In this document: piece by piece, positions 43,114 to 51,911 of the stretch
How the letters are laid out: every line of letters starts with the position of its first letter
Numbering within the stretch: position 1 is the stretch's first letter
NCBI GenBank assembly: GCA_934256705.1
Contig: CAKQPF010000021.1
Span: forward strand, 1 to 53,507
Reading direction: 5' to 3'
Length of the DNA: 53,507 nucleotides
DNA from: an uncultured Prevotella sp.
Lineage (GTDB): Bacteria > Bacteroidota > Bacteroidia > Bacteroidales > Bacteroidaceae
Position numbers and translations under genes: made by a program
The notes under the pieces: model-generated
The model's input: only the letters and a program-made list of their open reading frames with translations
What the model was told of the DNA's origin: nothing
Databases searched by the model: none

Positions 43114-43941
43114 ATGGAGTTAAATGACAATATGATATTATGCGAGGCGAATGCGTTTCCCCGCCAACTGATGCAACCCTTCTACTCGGACTATGTCGGA
43201 GTAGTGGTTTGTCATCAAGGGATGTTCCATTTTCGAGCAGATGGAGCATCCTTTGTCGTTTCTGCAGGAGAGACAGTCTTTCTGTCAAAAGGAGTGATGT
43301 TTCAAGTGACAGACACCACCCAGGAACTTCGCTATACGCTTCTGTTTTATCGTACCGAGCAGATTGTGGATATGCTCGGAAATACCGTCGTTACCATGCG
43401 ACTTTATTCCACTATTTATCCCAGTGCGTGCTACGTAATGCACACAGGATATGAGGAAATGCTTTCCGATTATGCCAAGATGCTCAGCAGAATAGAAGGC
43501 AAGGGCGATACAGATATCTATAGTTCACATGAGCATAAACTATTGCTTATGGCTGTAACCTATAGACTTTGCAGCATTTTCTCAAACACATTAAAGTCGC
43601 CTACCAAGGAGATGGACCGCAAAATAGAAATCTTTGAGGAACTCGTGCATCTCATAGAGGAACATTATACTCGTGAGCGCAGCGTCGCTTTCTATGCTGA
43701 CAAGCTTTGTCTCACGCCAAAATATCTTACGGTGTTGGTGAAGTCTCTTTGCGGAAAGACTGTTCAGCAACTCATCTTCAGAGCGATAATCCGTAGAAGT
43801 ATCTTCCTTATGAAGAATACAAACAAGACAATTCAGCAGATTGCCTACGAACTCAGTTTCCCAAATGCCTCCGCATTCGGCACTTTCTTTAAGAAGCATA
43901 CCGGGCTTTCGCCTAAGCATTATCGCATTGGAACAGAGTGA
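43114..43941 (+). CDS. AraC-family transcriptional regulator
   Basis: A 275-residue regulator. The N-terminal 130 residues resemble a cupin-type sensor (FHFRADGASFVVSAGETVFL). The C-terminal AraC DNA-binding domain has two helix-turn-helices: VAFYADKLCLTPKYLTVLVK and IQQIAYELSFPNASAFGTFF, then FKKHTGLSPKHYR. By position it may control the efflux operon upstream or the GH106 gene downstream. Its own -7 element may be TAACTTCG near 43041. Confidence 0.92.
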   Translation: MELNDNMILCEANAFPRQLMQPFYSDYVGVVVCHQGMFHFRADGASFVVSAGETVFLSKGVMFQVTDTTQELRYTLLFYRTEQIVDMLGNTVVTMRLYSTIYPSACYVMHTGYEEMLSDYAKMLSRIEGKGDTDIYSSHEHKLLLMAVTYRLCSIFSNTLKSPTKEMDRKIEIFEELVHLIEEHYTRERSVAFYADKLCLTPKYLTVLVKSLCGKTVQQLIFRAIIRRSIFLMKNTNKTIQQIAYELSFPNASAFGTFFKKHTGLSPKHYRIGTE

Positions 43942-43972
43942 TTAACGTAATGTTAGCTTGAGTTCTGCATCG

Positions 43973-43980
43973 TATCTTTG
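43973..43980 (+). promoter_or_regulatory. -7 element of the GH106 gene
   Basis: TATCTTTG, with a long leader of about 180 nt to the ATG at 44171. The leader has no recognised RNA motif. Confidence 0.4.
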
Positions 43981-44170
43981 TGTTCCTTCATAGCAAAAAG
44001 AAAAGTAAAAAATAAAATCTACACTTCTAAAGTGACGCGAGTCTTTCTGTTGGTATAGAAGAATCAGTTTATAATTGATGCTTACAGTTGCCAGCGTTCA
44101 GGGACTAAGCGACCTTATTGTTCTTGTAAAAGACAAATACATTTAAAATAACTAACTTATAACTAACTTT

Positions 44171-46876
44171 ATGAACAAACATTTCATTTCTCTTTCCATT
44201 CTGCTTGCCATGTCTTCTGTGGCAATGGCGCAGTCATGGCCTGAAGCACGTCCCGAAGCAAAGGCGGGATTGCGCTGGTGGTGGCTCGGATCTGCTGTTG
44301 ACAAGCAGAACATCCGATGGAACATGGACCAGTATGCGGCGCATGGTGCCGGTGCTGTGGAGATTACTCCTATCTATGGAGTCAAAGGCAATGAGGCAAA
44401 CAACATCGAGTATCTCTCTCCCAAATGGATGGATATGCTCAGGTTTGTGGAGGAGGAAGGAAAACGGACCGGCATCGAAGTGGATATGGCTACAGGCACA
44501 GGCTGGCCGTTTGGCGGACCTTCAGTTCCTTTGGAAGAAAGTGCTTCACAGATGGTGATTGCCGACACCACCTTATATTATAAGGACATAAAGAAACTGA
44601 AAGTGGCTCCTCCAGCAAAGAAAGCGAAGAACACGAAGCTCGTCGGCATCTACGCTTTCCAGAGAAAGAAGGACGGAGCCAAGGCTGATGCCTTCGTAAA
44701 GCTCGGATATGACAGGAAGGGAAATCTCGTGCCGCTTGCCGGACAGGAGCAGAAGCTCGGCAAAGGCGATTGGCGCATCCTCACTTTGTGGCAGAAATAC
44801 GGAGTGATGATGGTGAAACGCGCCGCTCCTGGAGGACAGGGCTACGTGATAGACCATTTCAACCGCCGCTGCGTGGAGAATTATCTCAACCATATCAGCG
44901 AGGCTTTCGAGCGGACAAAGACGCCTTATCCGCATACATTCTTCAATGATTCCTATGAAGTGAGCGAAGGAGACTACACCACAGATCTCTTCAAGGAATT
45001 CCAAAGCCGAAGAGGTTACAGTCTCGAAGAATGCTTTGACAAGCTCGTGGACGGAGACAAGCAGGTGGTGATGGACTACAGAGAGACTCTCGGTGACCTC
45101 CTCCTCGACAATTTCACCACCGTCTGGACTGAGTGGGCACATAGCCATGGTGCGATTACCCGAAACCAGGCACATGGTTCGCCAGCAAATCTCATCGACT
45201 GTTATTCTGCCGTTGACATTCCGGAAATCGAAGGATTCGGCCTTACGGACTTCGGAATCAAGGGACTGCGTCAGGATCCAGGCAAGACGAGAAAGAACGA
45301 TTCGGATTTCTCCATGCTGAAATATGCTCCATCTGCCGCTCATGTCAATGGAAAACCGTTCGTGTCAAGCGAGACGTTCACATGGCTTACAGAGCATTTC
45401 CGCACGAGTCTCTCACAGATGAAGCCGGACCTCGACCTGATGTTCTGTGCAGGAGTCAATCACGTCTATTTCCACGGCACATGCTATTCTCCAAAGGATG
45501 ATGTGTGGCCGGGATGGAAATTCTATGCCAGCGTCGATATGAGTCCTACCAACAGCATCTGGCGTGATGCGCCCGAACTGATGAAATATATCGAGCGAAG
45601 CCAGAGTTTCCTGCAGTGGGGAAAGCCTGACAATGATTTCCTCACGCTCCTTCCTGTAAGGAATATGTGGGCAAAGCGCACCACGAAGAAGCGCCTCATG
45701 CAGTTTGCCATCCATACGATGAACGAACTTGCGCCGGAATTCGTGGAGACTATAGGCAAGATAGACAAGGCTGGATTCGACTGCGATTACATCAGCGAGA
45801 AGTATATCCTCACCACGACCTGCCGTAATGGAATGCTCGTTACCGCTGCAGGACAGCAGTACAAGGGCCTTATCATTCCGGATGAAGGCACCATAATGAC
45901 CGATGCGGTGCGCAAGCATATCGACGAACTCAGACAGCAGGGTGCAAACATCATGGTGGGCGTCAATGCGGAAAGCATGGAAAAGGCTGCAAAAGCCGAA
46001 CAGATGAAGGCTCAATACGGAATGAAGATGATAAGAAGGAAGAACGACAAAGGCTTCCATTACTTCATCTCCAATCTCACTCCGCAGGATGTTGACGCAA
46101 TGGTGGCGCTTGCAGTGGATTACAAGGACGCTATGTGGTTTGACCCTATGACAGGCGAACGCTTTGCGGCGCAGACATCTGACGGCAAGATCCGGATTGC
46201 CCTTCGCTCAGGTCAGTCCATGATTCTGGAGACATTCAGTCAGCCGGTCCCAGGACTCCATGCTGACAGTCAGCCGGCATTCCCTTATCAGAAGACAGTG
46301 GAGATGAAGGGAACGGAAGTGGGCATCAACAAAGGATGGTGCTTGTCATTCACGGAAGAAGCTCCTAAGGTGCCAGGCTCATTCTTCATCAACAATCTCC
46401 AGACCTGGGAGACTCTCGATGACGACTCTGCAAAGGTGACGATGGGCACGGGAGTCTATGAGACGACCTTCAAGCTCACCATCAATTCCCTCGTAAAGAA
46501 TGCGAAAGGCAAGTCAAAGGTGGTGACGAAAGCACCGTCCGAAGTGTCTGACCGCTGGGCTATTGACCTCGGAGACGTGCGTGAGTCAGCCCGTGTATAT
46601 ATAAATAATGTATATGTAGGATGTGCGTGGGCAGTGCCTTACGTCCTCACATTCGACGGTTCGGTGCTCAAATCGGGCGAGAACACCATCCGTGTGGAGG
46701 TGACCAATCTCCCGGCAAACCGCATTGCAGACCTCGACCGCCGCGGAGTGGAGTGGAGAAAGTTTGATGAAATCAATGTGGTGGACATCCATTACAAGAA
46801 GACAAAGTATGATGGATGGGAGCCAGTGCCGTCCGGTCTCAACAGTTCCGTAAGGATTTATGCTGTAAAGGGGTAG
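44171..46876 (+). CDS. GH106-type alpha-L-rhamnosidase, exported
   Basis: A 901-residue exported protein with signal peptide MNKHFISLSILLAMSSVAMAQ. RPEAKAGLRWWWLGSAVDK and GTGWPFGGPSV near the start and DSYEVSEGDYTTDLFKEFQ are typical of GH106. A C-terminal beta-sandwich domain (about 740-900, ARVYINNVYVGCAW) resembles a carbohydrate-binding fold. It would remove rhamnose from plant glycans or pectin in the periplasm. No SusCD pair or other PUL gene is adjacent, which is unusual for such an enzyme. Confidence 0.85.
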   Translation: MNKHFISLSILLAMSSVAMAQSWPEARPEAKAGLRWWWLGSAVDKQNIRWNMDQYAAHGAGAVEITPIYGVKGNEANNIEYLSPKWMDMLRFVEEEGKRTGIEVDMATGTGWPFGGPSVPLEESASQMVIADTTLYYKDIKKLKVAPPAKKAKNTKLVGIYAFQRKKDGAKADAFVKLGYDRKGNLVPLAGQEQKLGKGDWRILTLWQKYGVMMVKRAAPGGQGYVIDHFNRRCVENYLNHISEAFERTKTPYPHTFFNDSYEVSEGDYTTDLFKEFQSRRGYSLEECFDKLVDGDKQVVMDYRETLGDLLLDNFTTVWTEWAHSHGAITRNQAHGSPANLIDCYSAVDIPEIEGFGLTDFGIKGLRQDPGKTRKNDSDFSMLKYAPSAAHVNGKPFVSSETFTWLTEHFRTSLSQMKPDLDLMFCAGVNHVYFHGTCYSPKDDVWPGWKFYASVDMSPTNSIWRDAPELMKYIERSQSFLQWGKPDNDFLTLLPVRNMWAKRTTKKRLMQFAIHTMNELAPEFVETIGKIDKAGFDCDYISEKYILTTTCRNGMLVTAAGQQYKGLIIPDEGTIMTDAVRKHIDELRQQGANIMVGVNAESMEKAAKAEQMKAQYGMKMIRRKNDKGFHYFISNLTPQDVDAMVALAVDYKDAMWFDPMTGERFAAQTSDGKIRIALRSGQSMILETFSQPVPGLHADSQPAFPYQKTVEMKGTEVGINKGWCLSFTEEAPKVPGSFFINNLQTWETLDDDSAKVTMGTGVYETTFKLTINSLVKNAKGKSKVVTKAPSEVSDRWAIDLGDVRESARVYINNVYVGCAWAVPYVLTFDGSVLKSGENTIRVEVTNLPANRIADLDRRGVEWRKFDEINVVDIHYKKTKYDGWEPVPSGLNSSVRIYAVKG

Positions 46877-46890
46877 GGGAGTGCTACTAT

Positions 46891-47007
46891 GGTTGTCGGT
46901 TGTTGGTTGTTGGTTGTCGGTTGTTGGTTTTTGGTATTATGGTGAGATAAATCCGCAAGAGGTATCCACTTTCTAACCCCAAACCCACAACCCAAAACCC
47001 ACAACCA
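46891..47007. repeat. G/T-core-C/A interspersed element, copy 1
   Basis: A G/T-rich arm (GGTTGTTGGTTGTTGG type) at 46891-46934, a core at 46935-46976, and a C/A-rich arm (ACCCACAACC type) to 47007. The core, reverse-complemented, matches the core of the copy at 50327 at 35 of 42 positions. The arms can pair with each other. Confidence 0.75.
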
Positions 47008-47072
47008 GCCAAAAATCCGCCAATCCGCTAAATAATCAAACCACTAAACAAAATTAAAATATCCACATTTCT

Positions 47073-47103
47073 TTTGAATTGTCAGGAAAAATGTGTAATT
47101 TTG
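47073..47103 (+). promoter_or_regulatory. Promoter of leuB
   Basis: TTTG (47073-47076), 19-nt spacer, TAATTTTG (47096-47103). A leader of about 38 nt follows, without room for a leader peptide. Confidence 0.75.
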
Positions 47104-47147
47104 CATTCGTTTTATAACGAAAAAACAACAAAACAACACGAAATAAT

Positions 47148-48230
47148 ATGAAATTGAAAATCGCAGTACTGGCCGGTGATGGTATCGGACCGGAAATAAT
47201 GGAGCAGGGCGTTGCCGTAATGGACGCCGTGGCTCAGAAGTTCGGACACGAAGTTAGTTATAAGGAGGCGCTCTGTGGTGCCCATGCCATTGATGAAGTT
47301 GGTGATCCATTCCCAGAGGAAACCTTCAAGACCTGTGAGGAAGCCGATGCTGTGCTTTTCGCTTCTGTAGGTGACCCGAAGTTTGATAATGACCCGACTG
47401 CAAAGGTGCGCCCGGAACAGGGACTCCTGGCAATGCGAAAGAAGCTCGGTCTCTTTGCCAACATACGTCCTGTGACCACCTTCGACTGCCTCGTTCACAA
47501 ATCACCTCTGAAGGATGAAATCGTCCGCGGAGCTGACTTTATCTGCATCCGTGAACTTACAGGCGGAATGTACTTCGGCAAGAAGCAGGAGCCTTCTGTG
47601 AATGAACAGATCGGCACGGAGGATGCTCTTGACACCAATTACTACACACGTCCTGAAGTGGAGCGCATCCTTCGCGTAGGCTATCAGTATGCACGCCAGC
47701 GCCGCAAGCACCTCACCGTGGTGGACAAGGCCAACGTGCTCGCCTCTTCACGCCTCTGGCGCAAGGTGGCTCAGGAGATGGAAAAGGAATATCCTGATGT
47801 CACTACCGACTATATGTATGTAGATAACGCTGCAATGCGCATGATACAGGACCCTAAGTTCTTCGATGTCATGGTTACGGAGAACACTTTCGGCGACATC
47901 CTCACCGATGAAGGATCATGCATCACAGGATCTATGGGACTTCTCCCTTCCGCATCTACAGGTTCTTCCACTCCTGTCTTTGAGCCTATCCACGGTTCAT
48001 GGCCACAGGGTAAGGGACTCAACATTGCAAACCCTCTCGCCCAGATTCTCTCTGTCGCTATGCTCTATGAGTATTTCGACCTCAAGGAAGAGGGCGCACT
48101 CATTCGAAAAGCTGTTGACGCTTCTCTCGACCAGAATGTCCGCACTCCTGAAATCCAGGTGGAAGGCGGAGCCAAGTATGGCACCAAGGAAGTCGGAGAG
48201 TGGATAGTTGACTTTATCCGCAAGGCTTAG
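47148..48230 (+). CDS. leuB: 3-isopropylmalate dehydrogenase
   Basis: A 360-residue NAD-dependent enzyme, third step of leucine synthesis. Family motifs: IAVLAGDGIGPEI at the start, RPEQGLLAMRKKLGLFANIRPV (substrate loop), RELTGGMYFG, DKANVLASSRLWRKV, MVTENTFGDILTDE and FEPIHGSWPQ. It is separated by 35 kb from leuACD. It may also oxidise methylmalate if the citramalate route is present. It has its own promoter. Confidence 0.96.
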   Translation: MKLKIAVLAGDGIGPEIMEQGVAVMDAVAQKFGHEVSYKEALCGAHAIDEVGDPFPEETFKTCEEADAVLFASVGDPKFDNDPTAKVRPEQGLLAMRKKLGLFANIRPVTTFDCLVHKSPLKDEIVRGADFICIRELTGGMYFGKKQEPSVNEQIGTEDALDTNYYTRPEVERILRVGYQYARQRRKHLTVVDKANVLASSRLWRKVAQEMEKEYPDVTTDYMYVDNAAMRMIQDPKFFDVMVTENTFGDILTDEGSCITGSMGLLPSASTGSSTPVFEPIHGSWPQGKGLNIANPLAQILSVAMLYEYFDLKEEGALIRKAVDASLDQNVRTPEIQVEGGAKYGTKEVGEWIVDFIRKA

Positions 48231-48309
48231 TCCGTGGGTATTCATTTCGCTTTATGCTTGTTGGATAACCTATGGAGCTGGCGGATGAGAAGGCTGTCTT
48301 CAGCAGATC

Positions 48310-48341
48310 TTGACAACCGATAACCCACAACCCACAACCGG
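48310..48341. repeat. C/A-rich repeat arm before a TPR gene
   Basis: GATAACCCACAACCCACAAC directly precedes the ATG at 48346. A matching G/T arm is at best weak (CTTGTTGGATAACC near 48255). Confidence 0.55.
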
Positions 48342-48345
48342 AATA

Positions 48346-49068
48346 ATGAGAATACTTATCATAGCAATCACGCTGTTTCTTTCTACGGTCCATGCTTCTG
48401 CACAGACCGCAAAGGAATGGCGTGATTCCTTGTCTTACCTTTCACAGCTCGTGGAGCGCAATCCCAAATCCCTCGAACTGAGAATGAGAAAGGCTGAGGC
48501 TAACATCGCGCTCGAACAATGGCAGTATGCCTTGGATGAATACTCCAATATCCTCGACCTTTATCCCACGCATCTCGGCGCTTTCTATTTCAGGGCATTC
48601 ACGAATGTTAAGCTGAGAAGATACGCTTTCGCCCGTCAGGACTACGAGCAGGTGCTGAGATATGCTCCGGAGCATGAAGGCGCTCTCACGGGGCTTGTCC
48701 GTGTGGATATTGCGGAAAACAAGATGCAGATGGCTTACGATGATGTGAACCATCTGCTGGAACTTCACGGAAAGAACCCTCAAAACTATATTCTGCGTGC
48801 AGAAGTGGAAGAGGGAATCGGAAAACTCTCTCTTGCCGTGGATGATGTCACGACGGCAATAGAGATGGAGGGCGACAAGATTGCCGCCAACCAGCGCCTC
48901 GGCTACAATGACGACTTCACGCAATATGTGCTCAGGAGGATTGACCTCTACGGGAAGCAGATGTCGAAACTCAAGAAAAAGTCGGACAAAGAGCTGAAGA
49001 CTCTCATCGAGAAAGACCAGCAGTTACTAATCTCTAAAGGGCTTCCAAGCCAGATATTCAGGAAATAG
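48346..49068 (+). CDS. Exported TPR protein 1
   Basis: A 240-residue protein. The start MRILIIAITLFLSTVHASAQ is a signal peptide; the 12-codon upstream extension is repeat DNA and is excluded. Tetratricopeptide-like helical repeats cover about 45-180 (ALEQWQYALDEYSNILDLYP, AFARQDYEQVLRYAPEHEG). The C-terminus is Lys-rich. Likely periplasmic scaffold; partners unknown. The next TPR gene follows after 5 bases. Confidence 0.8.
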   Translation: MRILIIAITLFLSTVHASAQTAKEWRDSLSYLSQLVERNPKSLELRMRKAEANIALEQWQYALDEYSNILDLYPTHLGAFYFRAFTNVKLRRYAFARQDYEQVLRYAPEHEGALTGLVRVDIAENKMQMAYDDVNHLLELHGKNPQNYILRAEVEEGIGKLSLAVDDVTTAIEMEGDKIAANQRLGYNDDFTQYVLRRIDLYGKQMSKLKKKSDKELKTLIEKDQQLLISKGLPSQIFRK

Positions 49069-49073
49069 AAAAA

Positions 49074-50324
49074 ATGAAAAATCTTGCACTTCTTATCATA
49101 TTCGTTCTTGATTTCTTGCCGATGATGGCGATGCCGTCTTCGGTGGACGGTTCGTCTCCAGAGACAAAGCAGGAGGCTAAGGCGAGAAAGAAGGAGGTGA
49201 AGAAAGCGCTCGAACAGGCTAAGGCTTCATTGAAGTCCGGCAGTAATCTGCAGGGAGTGGAGTCTTCCATCAACAAACTCCTGCAAGATTCTCTGAACCA
49301 GAAGGATGAAAGGCTCTATCTCGCTCTCTATGACGTGCTGAAAAAGCAGTATCAGCAGGGAAACGAGAAACTCTTTCTCAAACAGAAATACGACACGGCA
49401 TCCCTCTTCCTCACTGCGAGGAAGATGTTCCTGCTCCTTGACCGCTTTGATTCCATCGACGCTCTGCCGGACGAGAAGGGACGCATCGCGCTCAAATACC
49501 GCAAGGACCACGCCTTCCAGCTTTCCCATTTCTATCATAATCTCTACACCGGCGGCATCTATTTCCAGAATCATCAGAAATATGATGAGGCGGTGCAGTT
49601 TATGGATACTTATCTTTCTGCCCCTCATTGGCCGTTGTTTTCCGCCACGAAGATCAGTCCTGACAGCACGGTTGCCGCTCATGCATCCTCTGTCTCATTG
49701 GTCGCAGGATACAAGAAAGGGGATTTCCCCGCCGCTTTGAAATATAAAGACCTCGCGCTCAAGTACAGTCCACGCCTTGAACTCTCCCTGCAATGCCTCT
49801 CGGACATTTATTATCAGCAGAAGGACACGATGGATTATCTCAGGTATCTGAGGATGGGAGTGGACAGTTTCCCTGTTTCTTCCTTCTTCTTCCCGCGTCT
49901 TGTGGGCTACTATTGCGATGAGGGAGAATACAAGGAGGCGCTTTCCCTGACGGAAAGAGTGATGAAGGCAGACACTGCAGACATCATGCTCAGAGTGACC
50001 CACCAGACGCTTCTGCTCAATCTCGCAAGGTATGAAGAGTGCATCAATGAGGGAATGATGCTCCTTTCCCGTAATGATTCCATTGCAGAGGTGAATTACA
50101 ACATCGCTCTCGCATATTACAACAAGGCTCTGGAAATGGAAAGCAATACCAAGCTGAGTCCTGCTGAACGCACCAGGAACGTGAATGCGCTTTACCGTAA
50201 ATGCCGTCCGTATATGGAGAGGTATCGTGCCCTTGCCCCTGAAGAGAAAGACAGATGGCGCCCTGTGCTCTATACCATCTATCTTAACCTTAACCTTGGT
50301 AAGGAATTTTCTGAAATAGAATGA
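49074..50324 (+). CDS. Exported TPR protein 2
   Basis: A 416-residue protein with signal peptide (MKNLALLIIFVLDFLPMMAM). A charged coiled-coil segment (about 28-60, TKQEAKARKKEVKKALEQAK) precedes TPR-like repeats over most of the rest, for instance KYDEAVQFMDTYLSAP and GEYKEALSLTERVMKADTA. Probably cotranscribed with TPR protein 1 and perhaps working with it in the envelope. Function unknown. Confidence 0.8.
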   Translation: MKNLALLIIFVLDFLPMMAMPSSVDGSSPETKQEAKARKKEVKKALEQAKASLKSGSNLQGVESSINKLLQDSLNQKDERLYLALYDVLKKQYQQGNEKLFLKQKYDTASLFLTARKMFLLLDRFDSIDALPDEKGRIALKYRKDHAFQLSHFYHNLYTGGIYFQNHQKYDEAVQFMDTYLSAPHWPLFSATKISPDSTVAAHASSVSLVAGYKKGDFPAALKYKDLALKYSPRLELSLQCLSDIYYQQKDTMDYLRYLRMGVDSFPVSSFFFPRLVGYYCDEGEYKEALSLTERVMKADTADIMLRVTHQTLLLNLARYEECINEGMMLLSRNDSIAEVNYNIALAYYNKALEMESNTKLSPAERTRNVNALYRKCRPYMERYRALAPEEKDRWRPVLYTIYLNLNLGKEFSEIE

Positions 50325-50326
50325 TA

Positions 50327-50475
50327 GGTGGTTGTTGGTTTTTGGTTGTTGGTTTTTGGTTAGAATGTGTATGTCTCTTGCGAGTTTATCTCACTATAAT
50401 ACCCAATAACCCACAACCCACAACCAAAAAACCACAACCCACAACCTACAACCCACAACCAAAAACCCACAACCC
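50327..50475. repeat. G/T-core-C/A interspersed element, copy 2
   Basis: G/T arm at 50327-50359, core 50360-50401, C/A arm 50402-50475 made of ACCCACAACC and ACAACCTACA variants. It ends at the ATG of the helicase. The core matches copy 1 in the opposite orientation. Confidence 0.8.
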
Positions 50476-51795
50476 ATGTATAAAGACATACTTCATAACC
50501 TGGGCATCCAGGCCCTCAACCCGATGCAGAAGGCTGTGACAAAGGAATGCCAGACCACAGAGCGGGACATCGTGATCCTTTCTCCTACCGGCACTGGCAA
50601 GACTCTCGCTTACCTCCTTCCGCTTCAGGAGCAGATAGACCGTGACGATATAAATGTCCAGATGCTCGTGATTACTCCCGGACGTGAGCTCGCCCTCCAG
50701 TCTTCCGAAGTGCTGAAGAACATGAAATGCGGAGTCCGTGGAATGGCTTGTTATGGTGGTCGTCCGGCAATGGACGAGCACCGCCGGATGCGCGACGTCA
50801 ATCCCCAGGTCATCTTTGCCACTCCAGGTCGTCTCCTCGACCATCTGGAGAAGGGAAACATCCTTTGTGACAATGTCCGCTTTCTCGTGATTGATGAGTT
50901 CGACAAATGTCTTGAGATGGGTTTTGCCCGCGAGATGAATGCCATTCTCGGCTTCCTGGCTGACGATTGCCGCCGCATTCTCCTTTCAGCCACCGACATT
51001 GACGCTATCCCTGATTATGTCAATATGGGACGGACAGCCAAGCTCTCCTTCCTTGTGGATGAAGAGCAGACCAATGACAGGGTGGAGACTTACGTGGTGA
51101 AGAGCGGACAGAAGGACAAGCTTCCCATGCTTTCGCTCCTGCTTTCCGAAGTGGGAAAAGAGTCGAGCATAGTATTCCTCAATTACAGGGAGTCTGTAGA
51201 TAGAGTCTCTGGCTATCTTCGTGAGAACGGTTTTCCGCACGTGGTATTCCATGGAGGGCTCGACCAGCGCCAGCGCGAACAGGCTCTTTATCAGTTCAGC
51301 AACGGTTCGGTCAACATCATGGTCTGCACCGACCTCGCATCCCGTGGTCTTGACATTCCGTCAATAGGCAACATCATCCATTATCATCTGCCTCTTGCAG
51401 AGAGTGAATACATCCATAGGGTAGGGCGCACCGCCCGTTGGGATGCCGAAGGCAAGACGTTCTTCCTTCTGGGTCCTGAAGAGAGGATACCGGAATTTAT
51501 CGATGTAAATCCTGAAGAATACGTTGTCCAGACCACTGTCTGCCGTCCGATAATGCCGTCCAGAACGACTCTTTACATCGGAAAAGGCAAGAAGGACAAG
51601 ATCAGTAAAGGCGATATCGTAGGATTTCTGTGTAAGATTGGCGGACTGAAATCCGCTGAAATAGGTCGTATTGACGTTTATGACCGTTACGCATACGTAG
51701 CCATTGACCGTAAGAAGTTAGCCTCTGTCCTCAAGAATACCGCTGGAGTTAAAATCAAAGGCCAGCGCACCATCCTGGAGGAATGGGGCAGATAA
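50476..51795 (+). CDS. DEAD-box RNA helicase with DbpA-like C-terminus
   Basis: A 439-residue helicase. Motif Q and I: GIQALNPMQKA and SPTGTGKT (36-43). Motif II reads DEFD (VIDEFDKCLEMGF) in place of DEAD, motif III is SATD, and later motifs are CTDLASRGLDI and HRVGRTAR. The last about 75 residues (LYIGKGKKDKISKGDIVGFL...GRIDVYDRYAYVAI) look like the DbpA RNA-binding domain, which binds 23S rRNA in ribosome assembly. The 5' UTR is repeat DNA. Confidence 0.92.
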   Translation: MYKDILHNLGIQALNPMQKAVTKECQTTERDIVILSPTGTGKTLAYLLPLQEQIDRDDINVQMLVITPGRELALQSSEVLKNMKCGVRGMACYGGRPAMDEHRRMRDVNPQVIFATPGRLLDHLEKGNILCDNVRFLVIDEFDKCLEMGFAREMNAILGFLADDCRRILLSATDIDAIPDYVNMGRTAKLSFLVDEEQTNDRVETYVVKSGQKDKLPMLSLLLSEVGKESSIVFLNYRESVDRVSGYLRENGFPHVVFHGGLDQRQREQALYQFSNGSVNIMVCTDLASRGLDIPSIGNIIHYHLPLAESEYIHRVGRTARWDAEGKTFFLLGPEERIPEFIDVNPEEYVVQTTVCRPIMPSRTTLYIGKGKKDKISKGDIVGFLCKIGGLKSAEIGRIDVYDRYAYVAIDRKKLASVLKNTAGVKIKGQRTILEEWGR

Positions 51796-51816
51796 GCCGG
51801 TCTTTTTCATTTCATT

Positions 51817-51905
51817 GGTTGTAAGGTTGTGGGTTGTTGGTTGTAGGTCGGTTTGTACTATACAACCCACAACCCACAATCCACAACCTACAACCCACAA
51901 CCCAC
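51817..51905. repeat. G/T-core-C/A element, core-deleted copy 3
   Basis: G/T arm at 51817-51848 (GGTTGTGGGTTGTTGG), a short centre (TCGGTTTGTACTATA), and a C/A arm to 51905. The arms can form a long hairpin. The core looks mostly deleted, keeping only an ACTATA end. Confidence 0.75.
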
Positions 51906-51911
51906 CATCCA

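Noticed and set aside
44573..46060. Long minus-strand ORFs
   Set aside because: They are antisense frames of the GH106 gene, which has clear family motifs.
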